Of a stretch of DNA of 64,000 nt, positions 16,951-25,407 are shown piece by piece. Location: NCBI GenBank assembly GCA_044356555.1, contig JBIKWB010000015.1:1-64000 (forward strand). Direction: 5' to 3'. The DNA is from Tous-C4FEB sp044356555. Its GTDB lineage: Bacteria; Verrucomicrobiota; Verrucomicrobiia; Opitutales; Opitutaceae. The notes beneath the pieces were generated by a model. That model was not told the origin of the DNA. It searched no databases and saw only the letters and a program-made list of their open reading frames with translations. Positions within the stretch are counted from its first letter, which is position 1. Each line of letters opens with the position of its first letter. The position numbers were made by a program, and so were the translations under genes.

Positions 16951-17375
16951 GTGCGTTGCTTGATATAAATTTCCTGATCGCGTTGTTCGATGCGGCACAT
17001 GTGCATCATCGGCGCGCGCATGGTTGGTTGATCGAGCACAGATCCGAAGGCTGGGCAACCTGCCCCCTGACGGAGAATGGCTGTATCCGGATTCTGGCTC
17101 AGCCGAGTTACCCGGGCGGCTTGCCGCTGCCCGAAGCCGCCCGCCGTTTGCGTCTGGCGCGTGCGGCCAAGGACCACACGTTCTGGCCCGACGACGTGTC
17201 TTTGTGCGATACCAAGCATTTTGATCTCACCCGGATTTCCAGTGCCAAATTGTTGACCGATGTCTACCTGCTGGCTCTCGCCGTGAAACAGGGCGGGAAG
17301 TTGGTGACCTTTGACCGCGGTATCCCCATCGGGGCAGTCCCGGGCGCGACCCAACAGCATCTCGTCGCACTTTGA
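16947..17375 (+). CDS. vapC: VapC-type PIN-domain toxin ribonuclease
   Basis: The 142-residue protein is a complete PIN domain. Acidic residues expected to hold the metal are present: Asp6 in MSALLDINFLIALFD, Glu43 in LTENGCIRIL, Asp105 in LLTDVYLLALA and Asp123 in KLVTFDRGI. PIN toxins cleave RNA, often tRNA or rRNA, when freed from the antitoxin. It follows vapB with a 4-bp overlap and is one of only three genes or remnants on the plus strand here. The gene ends 26 bp from the convergent MFS gene. There is no sign of decay, so the pair is probably functional; the RNA target cannot be read from sequence. Confidence 0.9.
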   Translation: MSALLDINFLIALFDAAHVHHRRAHGWLIEHRSEGWATCPLTENGCIRILAQPSYPGGLPLPEAARRLRLARAAKDHTFWPDDVSLCDTKHFDLTRISSAKLLTDVYLLALAVKQGGKLVTFDRGIPIGAVPGATQQHLVAL

Positions 17376-17401
17376 TTGATGGCTGCAGGCGGCGTGCATG
17401 A

Positions 17402-18697
17402 TCAGTTCGGGCTCGCGGTGACGGCACCGGCGCGGCGGCGGAGTTGCCAGGCGAGCATCCAGGCGAGCGGGTGCAGGAGCAGCATGAAGGTGAAGGCGGG
17501 GTCGTAGGACGTGTTGGTCACGAGGGAGCCGACAGCTTTGTTCATCATCAGGCCGCCCAAGGAACTGCCGGCGGCGATCACGCCGAAGGCAAACGCGAGC
17601 GAGCCGCGCGGGACCAGGTCGACGACGAGCGCGCTGAGGTTGATGAGCCACGCGAGATGCGCCAGCACGGCGGCCATGCCGAAGGCGAGGACGAGCCACA
17701 AGGCGTCGACGTGCGGGATCATCGCGCCGAGGGGGACGAGAGCGGCGCAGCCGAGCATGATCCACAGCCGGCTGCGGACGGGAGTGGTGCCGCGCGCGAT
17801 GAGCAGGCCGGAGAGCCAGCCGCCGGCGAGGACGCCGACATCGGCGGCGAGGTAAACGACCCAGGTGACGCTGAGGGATTTCTGGTCGAGACCGCGCGCG
17901 TCGTAGAGATATTTGGCGAACCAGAACTGGAAGAAATACCAGACGGGGTCGGTCAACATGCGGGCGAAAATGAGGAGCACAACCTCGCGGCGGAACAGGA
18001 CCTGGTGCCATTTACCCCAGTCGGCGGCCGGAGCGGAGCCGGGCGTTTGGGCCGAGGCCGTGGCGGCTTGATCGGCGGCCTGACCGGACTCGATCAAGGT
18101 ACGTTCTTCGGCGGATAGGCGGGGGTGTTCGCTGGGGCGGCGGTAAAGCCAGAGCCAAGGGATCAGCCAGAGGAGGCCGGCCGAGCCGGTGACGATGAAG
18201 GCGGCTTGCCAACTGTGCCACGAAGCGAGGCCGACGATGAGGACGGGCGCGAGGGTGGCGCCGACGGTGGCCCCGAGCGTGTAAATGCCGATGGCGAGGC
18301 CACGTTCCTTGGCGGGGAACCACTCGGAAACCGCCTTGGGCGCGGCGGTCCAGTTGCCCGCCTCGCCGAGGCCGAGGAAGAAGCGGCAAACGCCGAGCGA
18401 CATGGCGGAGCGCGCGAAGCCGGTGAAGATATTGGCGATGGACCACCAGCCGACGAAGATGGCCAGACTTATGCGGACGCCGAAGCGGTCCACGATTTTG
18501 CCCGAGAGGATGAGCGCGACGGTGTAGGCGATGAGAAAGGCGTTGAGGACGGAGGCGTAGTCTTCGTTGGAGAGGTTGAGCTCTTTCTGAATGGTGGGCG
18601 CGAGGATTGAGAGCGCCTGACGGTCGATGTAGTTGAGGACGGAGGCGAAAAAGATCAGGCCGACGATCCACCAGCGGAGGTGTGGGATTTTTTTCAT
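17402..18697 (-). CDS. MFS transporter, hexuronate/sugar-acid (ACS) type
   Basis: This 431-residue protein has about 12 membrane helices in two halves with a cytoplasmic loop near 190-225. The N-terminus (NYIDRQALSILAPTIQKEL, then LSNEDYASVLNAFLIAYTV) and the loop motif GKIVDRFGVR are those of the anion:cation symporter family of MFS, which includes ExuT hexuronate and D-galactonate carriers. The substrate is probably a monosaccharide acid or sugar released by the neighbouring enzymes; the exact one cannot be assigned. It lies 167 bp downstream of the 954-residue secreted protein, with a LacI-type palindrome in that gap, so it can be transcribed separately from the TonB-GH43 operon. The leader TACTCCCCTCCCACCA is pyrimidine-rich. 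Confidence 0.88.
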   Translation of the reverse strand: MKKIPHLRWWIVGLIFFASVLNYIDRQALSILAPTIQKELNLSNEDYASVLNAFLIAYTVALILSGKIVDRFGVRISLAIFVGWWSIANIFTGFARSAMSLGVCRFFLGLGEAGNWTAAPKAVSEWFPAKERGLAIGIYTLGATVGATLAPVLIVGLASWHSWQAAFIVTGSAGLLWLIPWLWLYRRPSEHPRLSAEERTLIESGQAADQAATASAQTPGSAPAADWGKWHQVLFRREVVLLIFARMLTDPVWYFFQFWFAKYLYDARGLDQKSLSVTWVVYLAADVGVLAGGWLSGLLIARGTTPVRSRLWIMLGCAALVPLGAMIPHVDALWLVLAFGMAAVLAHLAWLINLSALVVDLVPRGSLAFAFGVIAAGSSLGGLMMNKAVGSLVTNTSYDPAFTFMLLLHPLAWMLAWQLRRRAGAVTASPN

Positions 18698-18828
18698 TGG
18701 TGGGAGGGGAGTAAGTGGCGGGGGCCCGGGCGACGGACTCGCCCCGGGCGTCGAAGGCGATGACGGTTAAGGCAGGTCTTTTAGATGGCGAGGTTCGCCT
18801 CGCCGGCGGAGGCAAACAACCGACGCGA

Positions 18829-18846
18829 TGGTGAAGTCGTTCACCA
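18829..18846. promoter_or_regulatory. Operator-like palindrome upstream of the MFS transporter
   Basis: TGGTGAAGTCGTTCACCA has 7-bp arms that match perfectly around GTCG. It lies 132 bp upstream of the MFS ATG, in the 167-bp gap after the previous gene. The arms are of LacI-operator type (GTGAA/TTCAC) and differ from the TTGAA/TTCAA sites by one base in each arm. A separate hairpin, GGCGAGG-TTCG-CCTCGCC (18787-18804), lies between it and the gene. Confidence 0.45.
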
Positions 18847-18864
18847 ATTTTTGGCGCCGCGGTT

Positions 18865-21729
18865 TCAACGTTGGAGGGTCGCCGGGCCGGAGGATTGTTT
18901 TTCACCGGAAAGCGTCACGGCCTGCACTTCGAAATCGAAGGCGGTCGCGCCGGCCGGCACCGGGACGGTGAATTCAAACGGGTAGGTCGAATCGTTGAGC
19001 GTGGCCTTCTGGGCGCCGATGGCGTAGCTGAGCGTCACTTCTTTAAACTTCGAATCGTCGGCTTGGAGATAGACGAAGGCCGTGGTCGCGGCGGGGCCGA
19101 AGTTAAGGATCATGGCCTGCGTGCCGCCAAAAGGCAGTTCGACGTGGTCGCGGCGCCACGCATCGGCGGCGCGGGCGCCCACGAGACGGTCTTGGAATTT
19201 CGACGTGACGACGAGGCCCTCGACCTCGACGGCGGTGAGCCCCATCGGCGGCACGGTGACGGTGAGCCGGCCGTCGCGCAGCGTCGTGGCCGAGCCATCG
19301 CTGAAGACGCGCGTGCGAAAAGTCTGGCCGGCGAGTTGCGGGAGGATCGCGGCGTTGAGCGCGATCTCGGTGGTGACGGGTTCGGTGGATTGGTTGGTGA
19401 ACGCGAGGTAGAGGCGGTCGCGGCCACGGGCAACGAGGGTGTTGAGCTCGACGGAGCCGCTCTTGATCAACCGGCGGGGCAGCCAGAGCACGGCATCATC
19501 ACGGTCGAAGAATTTTCCCGGGCGGTCGCCGTAGAATTTACTCTGCAGGTAGGCGTAGCCCTCGATGAAGTGTGCGGGGAAATCGATCTTGCCGCCGGAC
19601 CGCGCGAAGGTGTCGGTGACGAGGAAGTCGACGAGGATGCTCATGTGCGGCCAGATGTGATTGTAGTGAAATGAGTTCACGCTGAGCGCCTTGTGCTCAC
19701 GCAGCGGATAATCGGCGCGTTCGTAGATCGTGGTGCGGGCGGTGTTGATGTGGTAGCCGGGGAAATTGCGGTAGCGGCCGACGACGGCGGAGCGCGCGAC
19801 ATCGTGGAGCAGTGAATCGCCGGTGAGTGCGGCGATGCGGAGCATCCACGGGGCGTAGTTGGCCATGAAGATGGCGCGGTGCCCCGACATCGTGCCCGAC
19901 GATTCGGGCGTGAGGCCGATTTCAGAAAGTCGCCACGCGGGAACGGTCTCTTCGGGGGCGGTCATCTGTGTGTGGCCCTTGCTCTTGAGATACCAATAGA
20001 GCGGGGCCTTGCCGCCGGGATTGACGGTCACGTCGACTGCGGGGATGCGCGGCGCCATCCAGGTGAACATCGTATACTGGCGGGCGCCCTGACGCGCGGC
20101 CTCAAGGTAGCGCCGGTCGTTGGTCGATTCGTAGAGCTGGAGCAAATCGATCCACTTCGGTGTAAACCCGGTCCAAAAGAAGAGCCCCTGCGCGGTGAAT
20201 CCGGTGACGGGCGAGGTCACCAATTCCTGGAGGTAAGCGTCGGCGCCGCGGCGGGCGGCGGCGAGAAATCGTGCATCACCGGTCCCGCGGTAGAGCGCGA
20301 GCTGGTTGGGCCAGGTGCCGCCTTCGGAAACGTCGTCGAGGTTGAGCGTGCGGTTTTTTCCGAGCATGCGCTCGGCGAGCTGACGGAAAACCGGGGAGGC
20401 GCCGTGGGTCATGCCGTAGAGCGTGGCGAGTTCGCTGACCGGCGCGCAGGGTCCGAGCAAGGCGCGCGAGGGGCTTTGGATTTTTTGTTTCGGGTCGAGC
20501 GAGAAGAGAAACTTTTCGCGGGAGAGCATGAATTCGAGAATCGGGTAGGCGCGCTTTTGAAAGATCTCCTCATCGTCGGTGATGAGCGCGAGGTTGAGGG
20601 GATTGAGCGAGGAAACGTTCTTAACCGCGCCGGGGACGTCGGTTGAGTAGGCGCAACCCTTCAACTCTTCGATGAACCAGCTGTAATGGCTCATCCCGTA
20701 GTCGATCATGTTGTCCAAGGTCTCGTTGAGCGAGGCGATGGCGTTGCGGCGGTGGTCGCGAAAACCGTAGAGGCGGCGGGCGAGGGTCTCGTAGGCCACG
20801 GTGACGTCGCCCGCGCCGGCGAAGAGACGCACCTTAAAGGAAAAGGCTTGGCCGGGCGTGCGTTTCGATTCGGCACCGCCGAGCGCCGGGGCGAAGATCA
20901 TCGGCTGCGCTTGGCCTGCGGGGTTGCGCAGGGCGACGCCGAAGCGGCTGTTGTCGAACAGCGGCAGCGGCGAGAAAGGCAGTTCGTCGGCATCGGCCAC
21001 CACACCAAGGGTGACGTTGCCCGTGCGCACAAACGTCGCGGGCAGGGAGCACTGGAAGGCCAGCGTGAGGTAGGAGCGGTCGGGGAACCGCTTTCCCTGC
21101 CAGATGAAGGGCTGCCAACTTTCGGCGAGTTCGGCGGCGGCAAACGCGGGAGCGCCGGTGTAGCCCACGGAGAACCAAGCGGCGCGTTTGGGCGTGAGGG
21201 TGAAGGCGAGGACGGGCTCGGCGTCGCCGGGCGGCAAGGTGAGCGTGGCGGCGAGGGTGAAGTCGGCGTGCTCGGCGAAGGCGAAGCGGAGCGCGTCGCC
21301 GTCGCGGGTGACGGCCGTGGCGCGGACCTGCGTGGTCGGTGCGGCCGCAAACACGTCGGCGGTGCGCTGCCGCGTGTCGCCGTCGAGAATCCGGTCGTCG
21401 AAGCCGTCGCCGCCCTGTTCGTTGGAACGTTTCACGGACTTGAGCGCGGCGCCGCCTGACTTTGCCGGCGTTTGCCAAGTGACGAGATTATAGGAGACGC
21501 GCGGGATGTTGCCCGGCCGCATCGCGGGCTTGGGATCGACGGTGGCCATGAGCACCACGAAGTCGCCGCGGAAAGTCCACGAACCGGCATCCTTCGCGGT
21601 GAGTTGCACGGCGCCGTCAGCCGCGGGTGCGACGGAATAGCGATCGTTGGCGAGCGGCTGCGCGGAGAGGGTGGCGAGGAGCAGGGGGGCGAGCAGCCAC
21701 CGGAGTTTCAAAAGTAGATACGGTTTCAT
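18865..21729 (-). CDS. Unrecognised secreted protein, putative carbohydrate-active (954 aa)
   Basis: From the ATG at 21729, MKPYLLLKLRWLLAPLLLAT is a signal peptide. The ATG shares one base with the stop of the GH43-like gene (TAATG), which implies translational coupling. I do not recognise the family. The first 350 residues look beta-rich. Residues about 370-760 look like an alpha/alpha toroid, with conserved blocks TDVPGAVKNVS, LFFWTGFTPKWIDLLQLYE, PEETVPAWRLSEIGLTPESS, GRYRNFPGYHINTARTT, HYNHIWPH and GDRPGK. The C-terminus is beta-sandwich-like. A full-length paralogue (48531-51422) shares all these blocks and also sits among glycoside hydrolases. Conserved His, Glu, Asp and Arg in the blocks suggest a glycosidase or lyase, but no catalytic residue can be assigned. 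Confidence 0.75.
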   Translation of the reverse strand: MKPYLLLKLRWLLAPLLLATLSAQPLANDRYSVAPAADGAVQLTAKDAGSWTFRGDFVVLMATVDPKPAMRPGNIPRVSYNLVTWQTPAKSGGAALKSVKRSNEQGGDGFDDRILDGDTRQRTADVFAAAPTTQVRATAVTRDGDALRFAFAEHADFTLAATLTLPPGDAEPVLAFTLTPKRAAWFSVGYTGAPAFAAAELAESWQPFIWQGKRFPDRSYLTLAFQCSLPATFVRTGNVTLGVVADADELPFSPLPLFDNSRFGVALRNPAGQAQPMIFAPALGGAESKRTPGQAFSFKVRLFAGAGDVTVAYETLARRLYGFRDHRRNAIASLNETLDNMIDYGMSHYSWFIEELKGCAYSTDVPGAVKNVSSLNPLNLALITDDEEIFQKRAYPILEFMLSREKFLFSLDPKQKIQSPSRALLGPCAPVSELATLYGMTHGASPVFRQLAERMLGKNRTLNLDDVSEGGTWPNQLALYRGTGDARFLAAARRGADAYLQELVTSPVTGFTAQGLFFWTGFTPKWIDLLQLYESTNDRRYLEAARQGARQYTMFTWMAPRIPAVDVTVNPGGKAPLYWYLKSKGHTQMTAPEETVPAWRLSEIGLTPESSGTMSGHRAIFMANYAPWMLRIAALTGDSLLHDVARSAVVGRYRNFPGYHINTARTTIYERADYPLREHKALSVNSFHYNHIWPHMSILVDFLVTDTFARSGGKIDFPAHFIEGYAYLQSKFYGDRPGKFFDRDDAVLWLPRRLIKSGSVELNTLVARGRDRLYLAFTNQSTEPVTTEIALNAAILPQLAGQTFRTRVFSDGSATTLRDGRLTVTVPPMGLTAVEVEGLVVTSKFQDRLVGARAADAWRRDHVELPFGGTQAMILNFGPAATTAFVYLQADDSKFKEVTLSYAIGAQKATLNDSTYPFEFTVPVPAGATAFDFEVQAVTLSGEKQSSGPATLQR

Positions 21730-22853
21730 TATTTGGAGAAGACGGAGAGATCCCATTGATCGCGCCAGCGGATGACCGGGCGGTCGCCTTCGAATTCGAT
21801 CGGGAGCCAAATGTAACCGGATGTGATCGGATTCTGCGGCACATTGATGTCGAACATGGCAATCCACGCGTCGCGGCGGCCGGCGACGGGGTAAACAAAC
21901 GTGCTTTGTCCGCCGAAGGTTTTTTCGGGGCCAAGATTGTTGTGGGGATTTAGGCCGCGGACAGGATTGCCAAGATTTTGGTAGGGACCGGTGACCCGGT
22001 CCGCCACAAACATGCGGGCGGCATTGGGCGCCCAACCGCTGCTGTCGGAACCGAGGAAGTAGATTTTGTTGCCGCGGCGGAACAGCGCGGGAGCTTCGGT
22101 TTTGAGGGTGACCCCTGCCAGTTCCACGTAGTCACCCGCCGGCCGCAAGCCGTCGTCGGACATCCGGCCGGCGACGTGGACCTTGTCGGGCTTGCGCACG
22201 CCGAGGTGGTAGATCGATCCGTCGGTGTCGGCAAAGATGGTGAAATCGCCGGTGCCGAACCGGCTGTTGCCGCCGAGAAAACGACCCTGGTAGTGGAACG
22301 GTCCCGTCGGTTCCGTCGCGGTCGCCACGCCGACGTAGGCAAAATCTACGCCGGATTTTCCGCCCTGCGATTTGGGCGGGTAGAGTTTGAAATAGAGGAT
22401 AAATTTTTTCGTCGCGGCGTGATAGATGACCTTGGGCCGATCGAGAATGGAGGCGTCGGCCAGTTCGGGATGCGCCCCCGGCGTGAAGACATCCAGCACC
22501 AGCCCGGTATCCTGCCAGTTGAGCAAATCGTCGCTGACGTAGCAGCGGACGCCGGCCTCGTTTTTCTCGGACTCGGTTTTACCCGCGATCTTGTGGGCTC
22601 CATACCAATAGTGGCGGCCACCGAAATCGAGGATGCAGAAGCCATGGGCGTTGAGGTGCGTGCCCTGGGTGTCGGCCCAGGGTTGGCCCGGCCGAAACTG
22701 GGTGTGTCGTTGGGGTTTGCTTTCGGTGCACAACCCGATGACGCCGATCGTGAGTGTCGCGGCGACGACTCCCAACCGAAGCAGAGAACCGAAGAAACCG
22801 GCGCGGGCGCGACCGAGGCCGGCAGCGGAGAGGAAGGCTAGGGGAGACGGCAT
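21729..22853 (-). CDS. GH43-like five-bladed-propeller glycosidase
   Basis: The 374-residue protein has an N-terminal hydrophobic segment (about 20-42) that may be a signal peptide or lipid-type anchor. A GH43-like propeller follows: PWADTQGTHLNAHGFCILDF, HYWYGAHKIAG, DRPKVIYHAATKKFILYFKL, DFTIFADTDGSIYHLGVRK, KTEAPALFRRGNKIYFLGS and SGWAPNAARMFVADRVTGPY. The order and spacing fit the GH43 subfamilies related to exo-beta-1,3-galactanase and beta-galactosidase. Acidic residues suitable as base, pKa modulator and acid are in the usual blocks (WADTQG, TDGSIYH, TEAPALF), but I would not name a substrate. It lies 36 bp after a TonB receptor and is coupled (TAATG) to the 954-residue protein, which implies joint action on an imported or surface glycan. 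Confidence 0.8.
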   Translation of the reverse strand: MPSPLAFLSAAGLGRARAGFFGSLLRLGVVAATLTIGVIGLCTESKPQRHTQFRPGQPWADTQGTHLNAHGFCILDFGGRHYWYGAHKIAGKTESEKNEAGVRCYVSDDLLNWQDTGLVLDVFTPGAHPELADASILDRPKVIYHAATKKFILYFKLYPPKSQGGKSGVDFAYVGVATATEPTGPFHYQGRFLGGNSRFGTGDFTIFADTDGSIYHLGVRKPDKVHVAGRMSDDGLRPAGDYVELAGVTLKTEAPALFRRGNKIYFLGSDSSGWAPNAARMFVADRVTGPYQNLGNPVRGLNPHNNLGPEKTFGGQSTFVYPVAGRRDAWIAMFDINVPQNPITSGYIWLPIEFEGDRPVIRWRDQWDLSVFSK

Positions 22854-22889
22854 GATCTTTGGAGCAGCACGTTGGCCGGCGAATTCAAC

Positions 22890-25217
22890 TCAGAAGCGCA
22901 GTCCCGCGGTGAGTCGCACGGTGCGACCCTCGGGATAGTAGGCAGCCGTGGTCATCTCTTTTTCGTCAAGAAGGTTGTTCACGTTCAGTGACAAATCGAG
23001 CCGCGAGCCGTTCTTAAATCTCTTGAACGCGTATCCGACGACGGCGCTCCACTCGCTGACCTCTGCGTTGAAAAACGGCAGCGTAATCGCGGTGGCGGTG
23101 GCGGTCGGCCCAATGCGCATGTATTCCGCCGCATACTGATAGGTCAGCCCCAGGCGCACCCCAGCGAGCAGACCTTTGCGGATACTGTAGCGCGCGGCCA
23201 TCGAGTAGGTGCGGGCAGGTGCATTCTGCCCGCCGAGCGGGCGCGTGCCGATGAGGCTGGGCGTGGTGGCGTGCCTCACGATCCGCACGTCGGTCCAGGC
23301 GATGTTGGCGAGTAGCGTGAGGTTTTCGGTCACCTTGCCACCGACGTCGAAACTCATGCCGCGCGAGCGGGTGGCCGCGCCCGGGATGGAGCGCGGGAGC
23401 GAGAGATCGAGGCCGCCGGGATTCTCCGGATTGTCAGTGACTTGATTGTCCTGCTCCACGTCGAAAAACGCGAGGGTGTAGGAAAAGCGGTCGTTGAGCA
23501 GTACCCCCTTGAACCCCAATTCGACGCCCGCCGATTCTTGGTTGCCCAACAGTTGCCCCGTGTTGGCGTCAAACTGCGGCGCGGGATTGAAGCCGGTCGC
23601 GATGTTACCGTAGGCGACCACCTGACGCCCGAGGACCCGGTAATTCAGGCCCGTGCTATAAGTGAACTTCGCCTTGTTGCCGTCGGCGGTGCCGACCGTG
23701 AATTTGCCCCAATCTTGGCGCGCTGATCCAGTCCAGAAGAGGCGACCATTCATCAGCTCGACGGTGTGGTTGAGCAGGCTGCCGTAGTAGAAGCGCTCGT
23801 TAAAAGACCGCGCCACGGTCCAAGTCTTGGAATTGAACTGCGGATTTGGGTAGTAGCCGGACACGCCGGGATTAAACGGATCGGGATTTTTCCAAGCGTT
23901 CAACTGGGCGGTGGTCGTGAGTCCCAGCGCGTTGAGCGCGGCGTTCAGGGGCGCGCCATTGAGCGCCCAGGTTCCCTGATCGTTGTTTTGGAAGAACGTA
24001 TCGAAAGTCACGAGGGTGCGCTGGCTGATTTGGGTGTTCCATTTTTTCGTCAGGTCGATCTGGAAGCCTTTTTCCACGTAATCGATCGTCTGATAGGCGC
24101 CAGCCCGGTCCCCGGTCCAGATGCCGCGCGACGTATCGAGCCAGACGCCGGTAAGCGAGTTTAGCACGGTCTGGCGCGCCGCGGTGGGATTGGTCGCCCA
24201 AGTGGCCGGGGTCGAGGTGCCGTCCTTCAGGTAGGCTCGGGTGGTGTAGGCGAAATTGGCCCGCAAATTTATATCCGGACTGATCCGGTGCTCCATCGTT
24301 AAGTAGCTGGAGTCGGCCTTACGTTTGACGACGTTACGGGCTCCGTTGACGTTGAACTGGGCGAGCCTTTTCCCGAGCACCTGGTCGGGCATGTAGAAGA
24401 CCGAGCCCTCCGTGATGGTCTGGGGACCGCTGACCCGGGTCCAGCGGGTGAAGGACTGCCCGCCTTGCATGATGCGGTTGGTGTATTCGTGCTCGAGGGT
24501 GAACAGCGTGTTCGGCGAAAGCTTATAGGTGAGTGATCCGGAAAGGTTGGTCGTGCGATTATACCAAAAGTCTGTCGGACGCTCGAAATCGTAGTGGGTC
24601 GCATCGACCCGATAGAAAAGTTTGCCGGGAATGATCGGTCCGGTGATGTCGCCGGAAATGCGCTGGTGGTCGTAGGAACCGGTCACATAGCTCAGGCCCG
24701 AGGCAAAGCGCGTCCCGGGTTTCTTGGAAATAAAGTTGATGACGCCGCCCGGAGAGACGCGGCCGTAGATCGCCGACTGAGGGCCCTTGATCACTTCCGT
24801 GCGCGCAATGCTGTTGGAGTCGGGCGCCTGCGTGCGGGCAAAGCCGTTGCGGAAATAAGGCACGGTGAAGCCGCGCAGCCGCGTGCCGCCGCCGCCGCCG
24901 GCCGCAGGGTCGCCTGCGGCCATGCCGGAGATGAAGGGGGCCTGTTGATCTAGATCGAATAGTTGGAACTCCCTTACGAATTCCTCGGTGAGTACAGAAA
25001 TGGAGAACGGCAGGTTGATGAGGTCGGTGGCGATGCGGGTGCCGGCGGCGCTTTCCGTCGCGATGAAGCTATCGTCTTTGGCGGTGTTGACGCGAAATTC
25101 GCCCAACACGTAGACCTCTTCGGCCGCGGGTGTCGGCGGGTTTTGGGCGAGAGCAACCGCAGCGGGGACGAGGGTTCCCATTAACAGATGCTTTAGAGCG
25201 GAGGTCGGGATTTTCAT
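22890..25217 (-). CDS. TonB-dependent outer-membrane receptor
   Basis: This 775-residue protein starts at the ATG at 25217, which gives the signal peptide MKIPTSALKHLLMGTLVPAA. After EEVYVLGEFRVNTAKDDSFI comes the plug: LINLPFSISVLTEEFVREF, GGGGGTRLRGFTVPYFRNGF and SIARTEVIKGPQSAIYGRVS, ending in PGGVINFISKKP. The barrel ends in ...VRLTAGLRF. The FISKKP pattern resembles siderophore-type receptors, yet the downstream GH43-like gene suggests glycan uptake. A TTGAAACCCTTCAA palindrome lies 102 bp upstream of the start, the same kind of site as at the LacI gene, so it may be repressed by that regulator. No SusD gene follows. Confidence 0.9.
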   Translation of the reverse strand: MKIPTSALKHLLMGTLVPAAVALAQNPPTPAAEEVYVLGEFRVNTAKDDSFIATESAAGTRIATDLINLPFSISVLTEEFVREFQLFDLDQQAPFISGMAAGDPAAGGGGGTRLRGFTVPYFRNGFARTQAPDSNSIARTEVIKGPQSAIYGRVSPGGVINFISKKPGTRFASGLSYVTGSYDHQRISGDITGPIIPGKLFYRVDATHYDFERPTDFWYNRTTNLSGSLTYKLSPNTLFTLEHEYTNRIMQGGQSFTRWTRVSGPQTITEGSVFYMPDQVLGKRLAQFNVNGARNVVKRKADSSYLTMEHRISPDINLRANFAYTTRAYLKDGTSTPATWATNPTAARQTVLNSLTGVWLDTSRGIWTGDRAGAYQTIDYVEKGFQIDLTKKWNTQISQRTLVTFDTFFQNNDQGTWALNGAPLNAALNALGLTTTAQLNAWKNPDPFNPGVSGYYPNPQFNSKTWTVARSFNERFYYGSLLNHTVELMNGRLFWTGSARQDWGKFTVGTADGNKAKFTYSTGLNYRVLGRQVVAYGNIATGFNPAPQFDANTGQLLGNQESAGVELGFKGVLLNDRFSYTLAFFDVEQDNQVTDNPENPGGLDLSLPRSIPGAATRSRGMSFDVGGKVTENLTLLANIAWTDVRIVRHATTPSLIGTRPLGGQNAPARTYSMAARYSIRKGLLAGVRLGLTYQYAAEYMRIGPTATATAITLPFFNAEVSEWSAVVGYAFKRFKNGSRLDLSLNVNNLLDEKEMTTAAYYPEGRTVRLTAGLRF

Positions 25218-25318
25218 TGGGGATACGGATTGGAGTGATGAGGCGGAACAGGGATTCGCCTGACAGGGCAAAAGGACGAAGGCTGGAATTCCCTGCTGCC
25301 GATGCGATTGCCGTGGCT

Positions 25319-25332
25319 TTGAAACCCTTCAA
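25319..25332. promoter_or_regulatory. LacI-type operator candidate upstream of the TonB-GH43 operon
   Basis: TTGAAACCCTTCAA has 5-bp arms (TTGAA/TTCAA) around a central ACCC. With flanks it reads CTTTGAAACCCTTCAATTC, one mismatch from the same stretch at the LacI promoter (CTTTGAAACCGTTCAATTC) and two from that at the LacI remnant. It is 102 bp upstream of the TonB receptor ATG and 76 bp past the Gfo/Idh stop. Confidence 0.6.
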
Positions 25333-25407
25333 TTCGAAAGTCACCTCGGAGAGCGGCGGGCGGACGAATTGACGACGTGCTCGCAACCCGAACCACCGGC
25401 GCGGTGC

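Noticed and set aside
18787..18804. Hairpin GGCGAGG-TTCG-CCTCGCC as a terminator for the 954-residue gene
   Set aside because: The stem is perfect but no T-run follows on the minus strand, so I did not list it as a terminator.
22890..25217. TonB receptor as a siderophore receptor because of its FISKKP plug end
   Set aside because: The pattern is common to many TonB receptors; the GH43-like gene 36 bp downstream and the LacI-type operator fit glycan uptake better, so no iron role is claimed.
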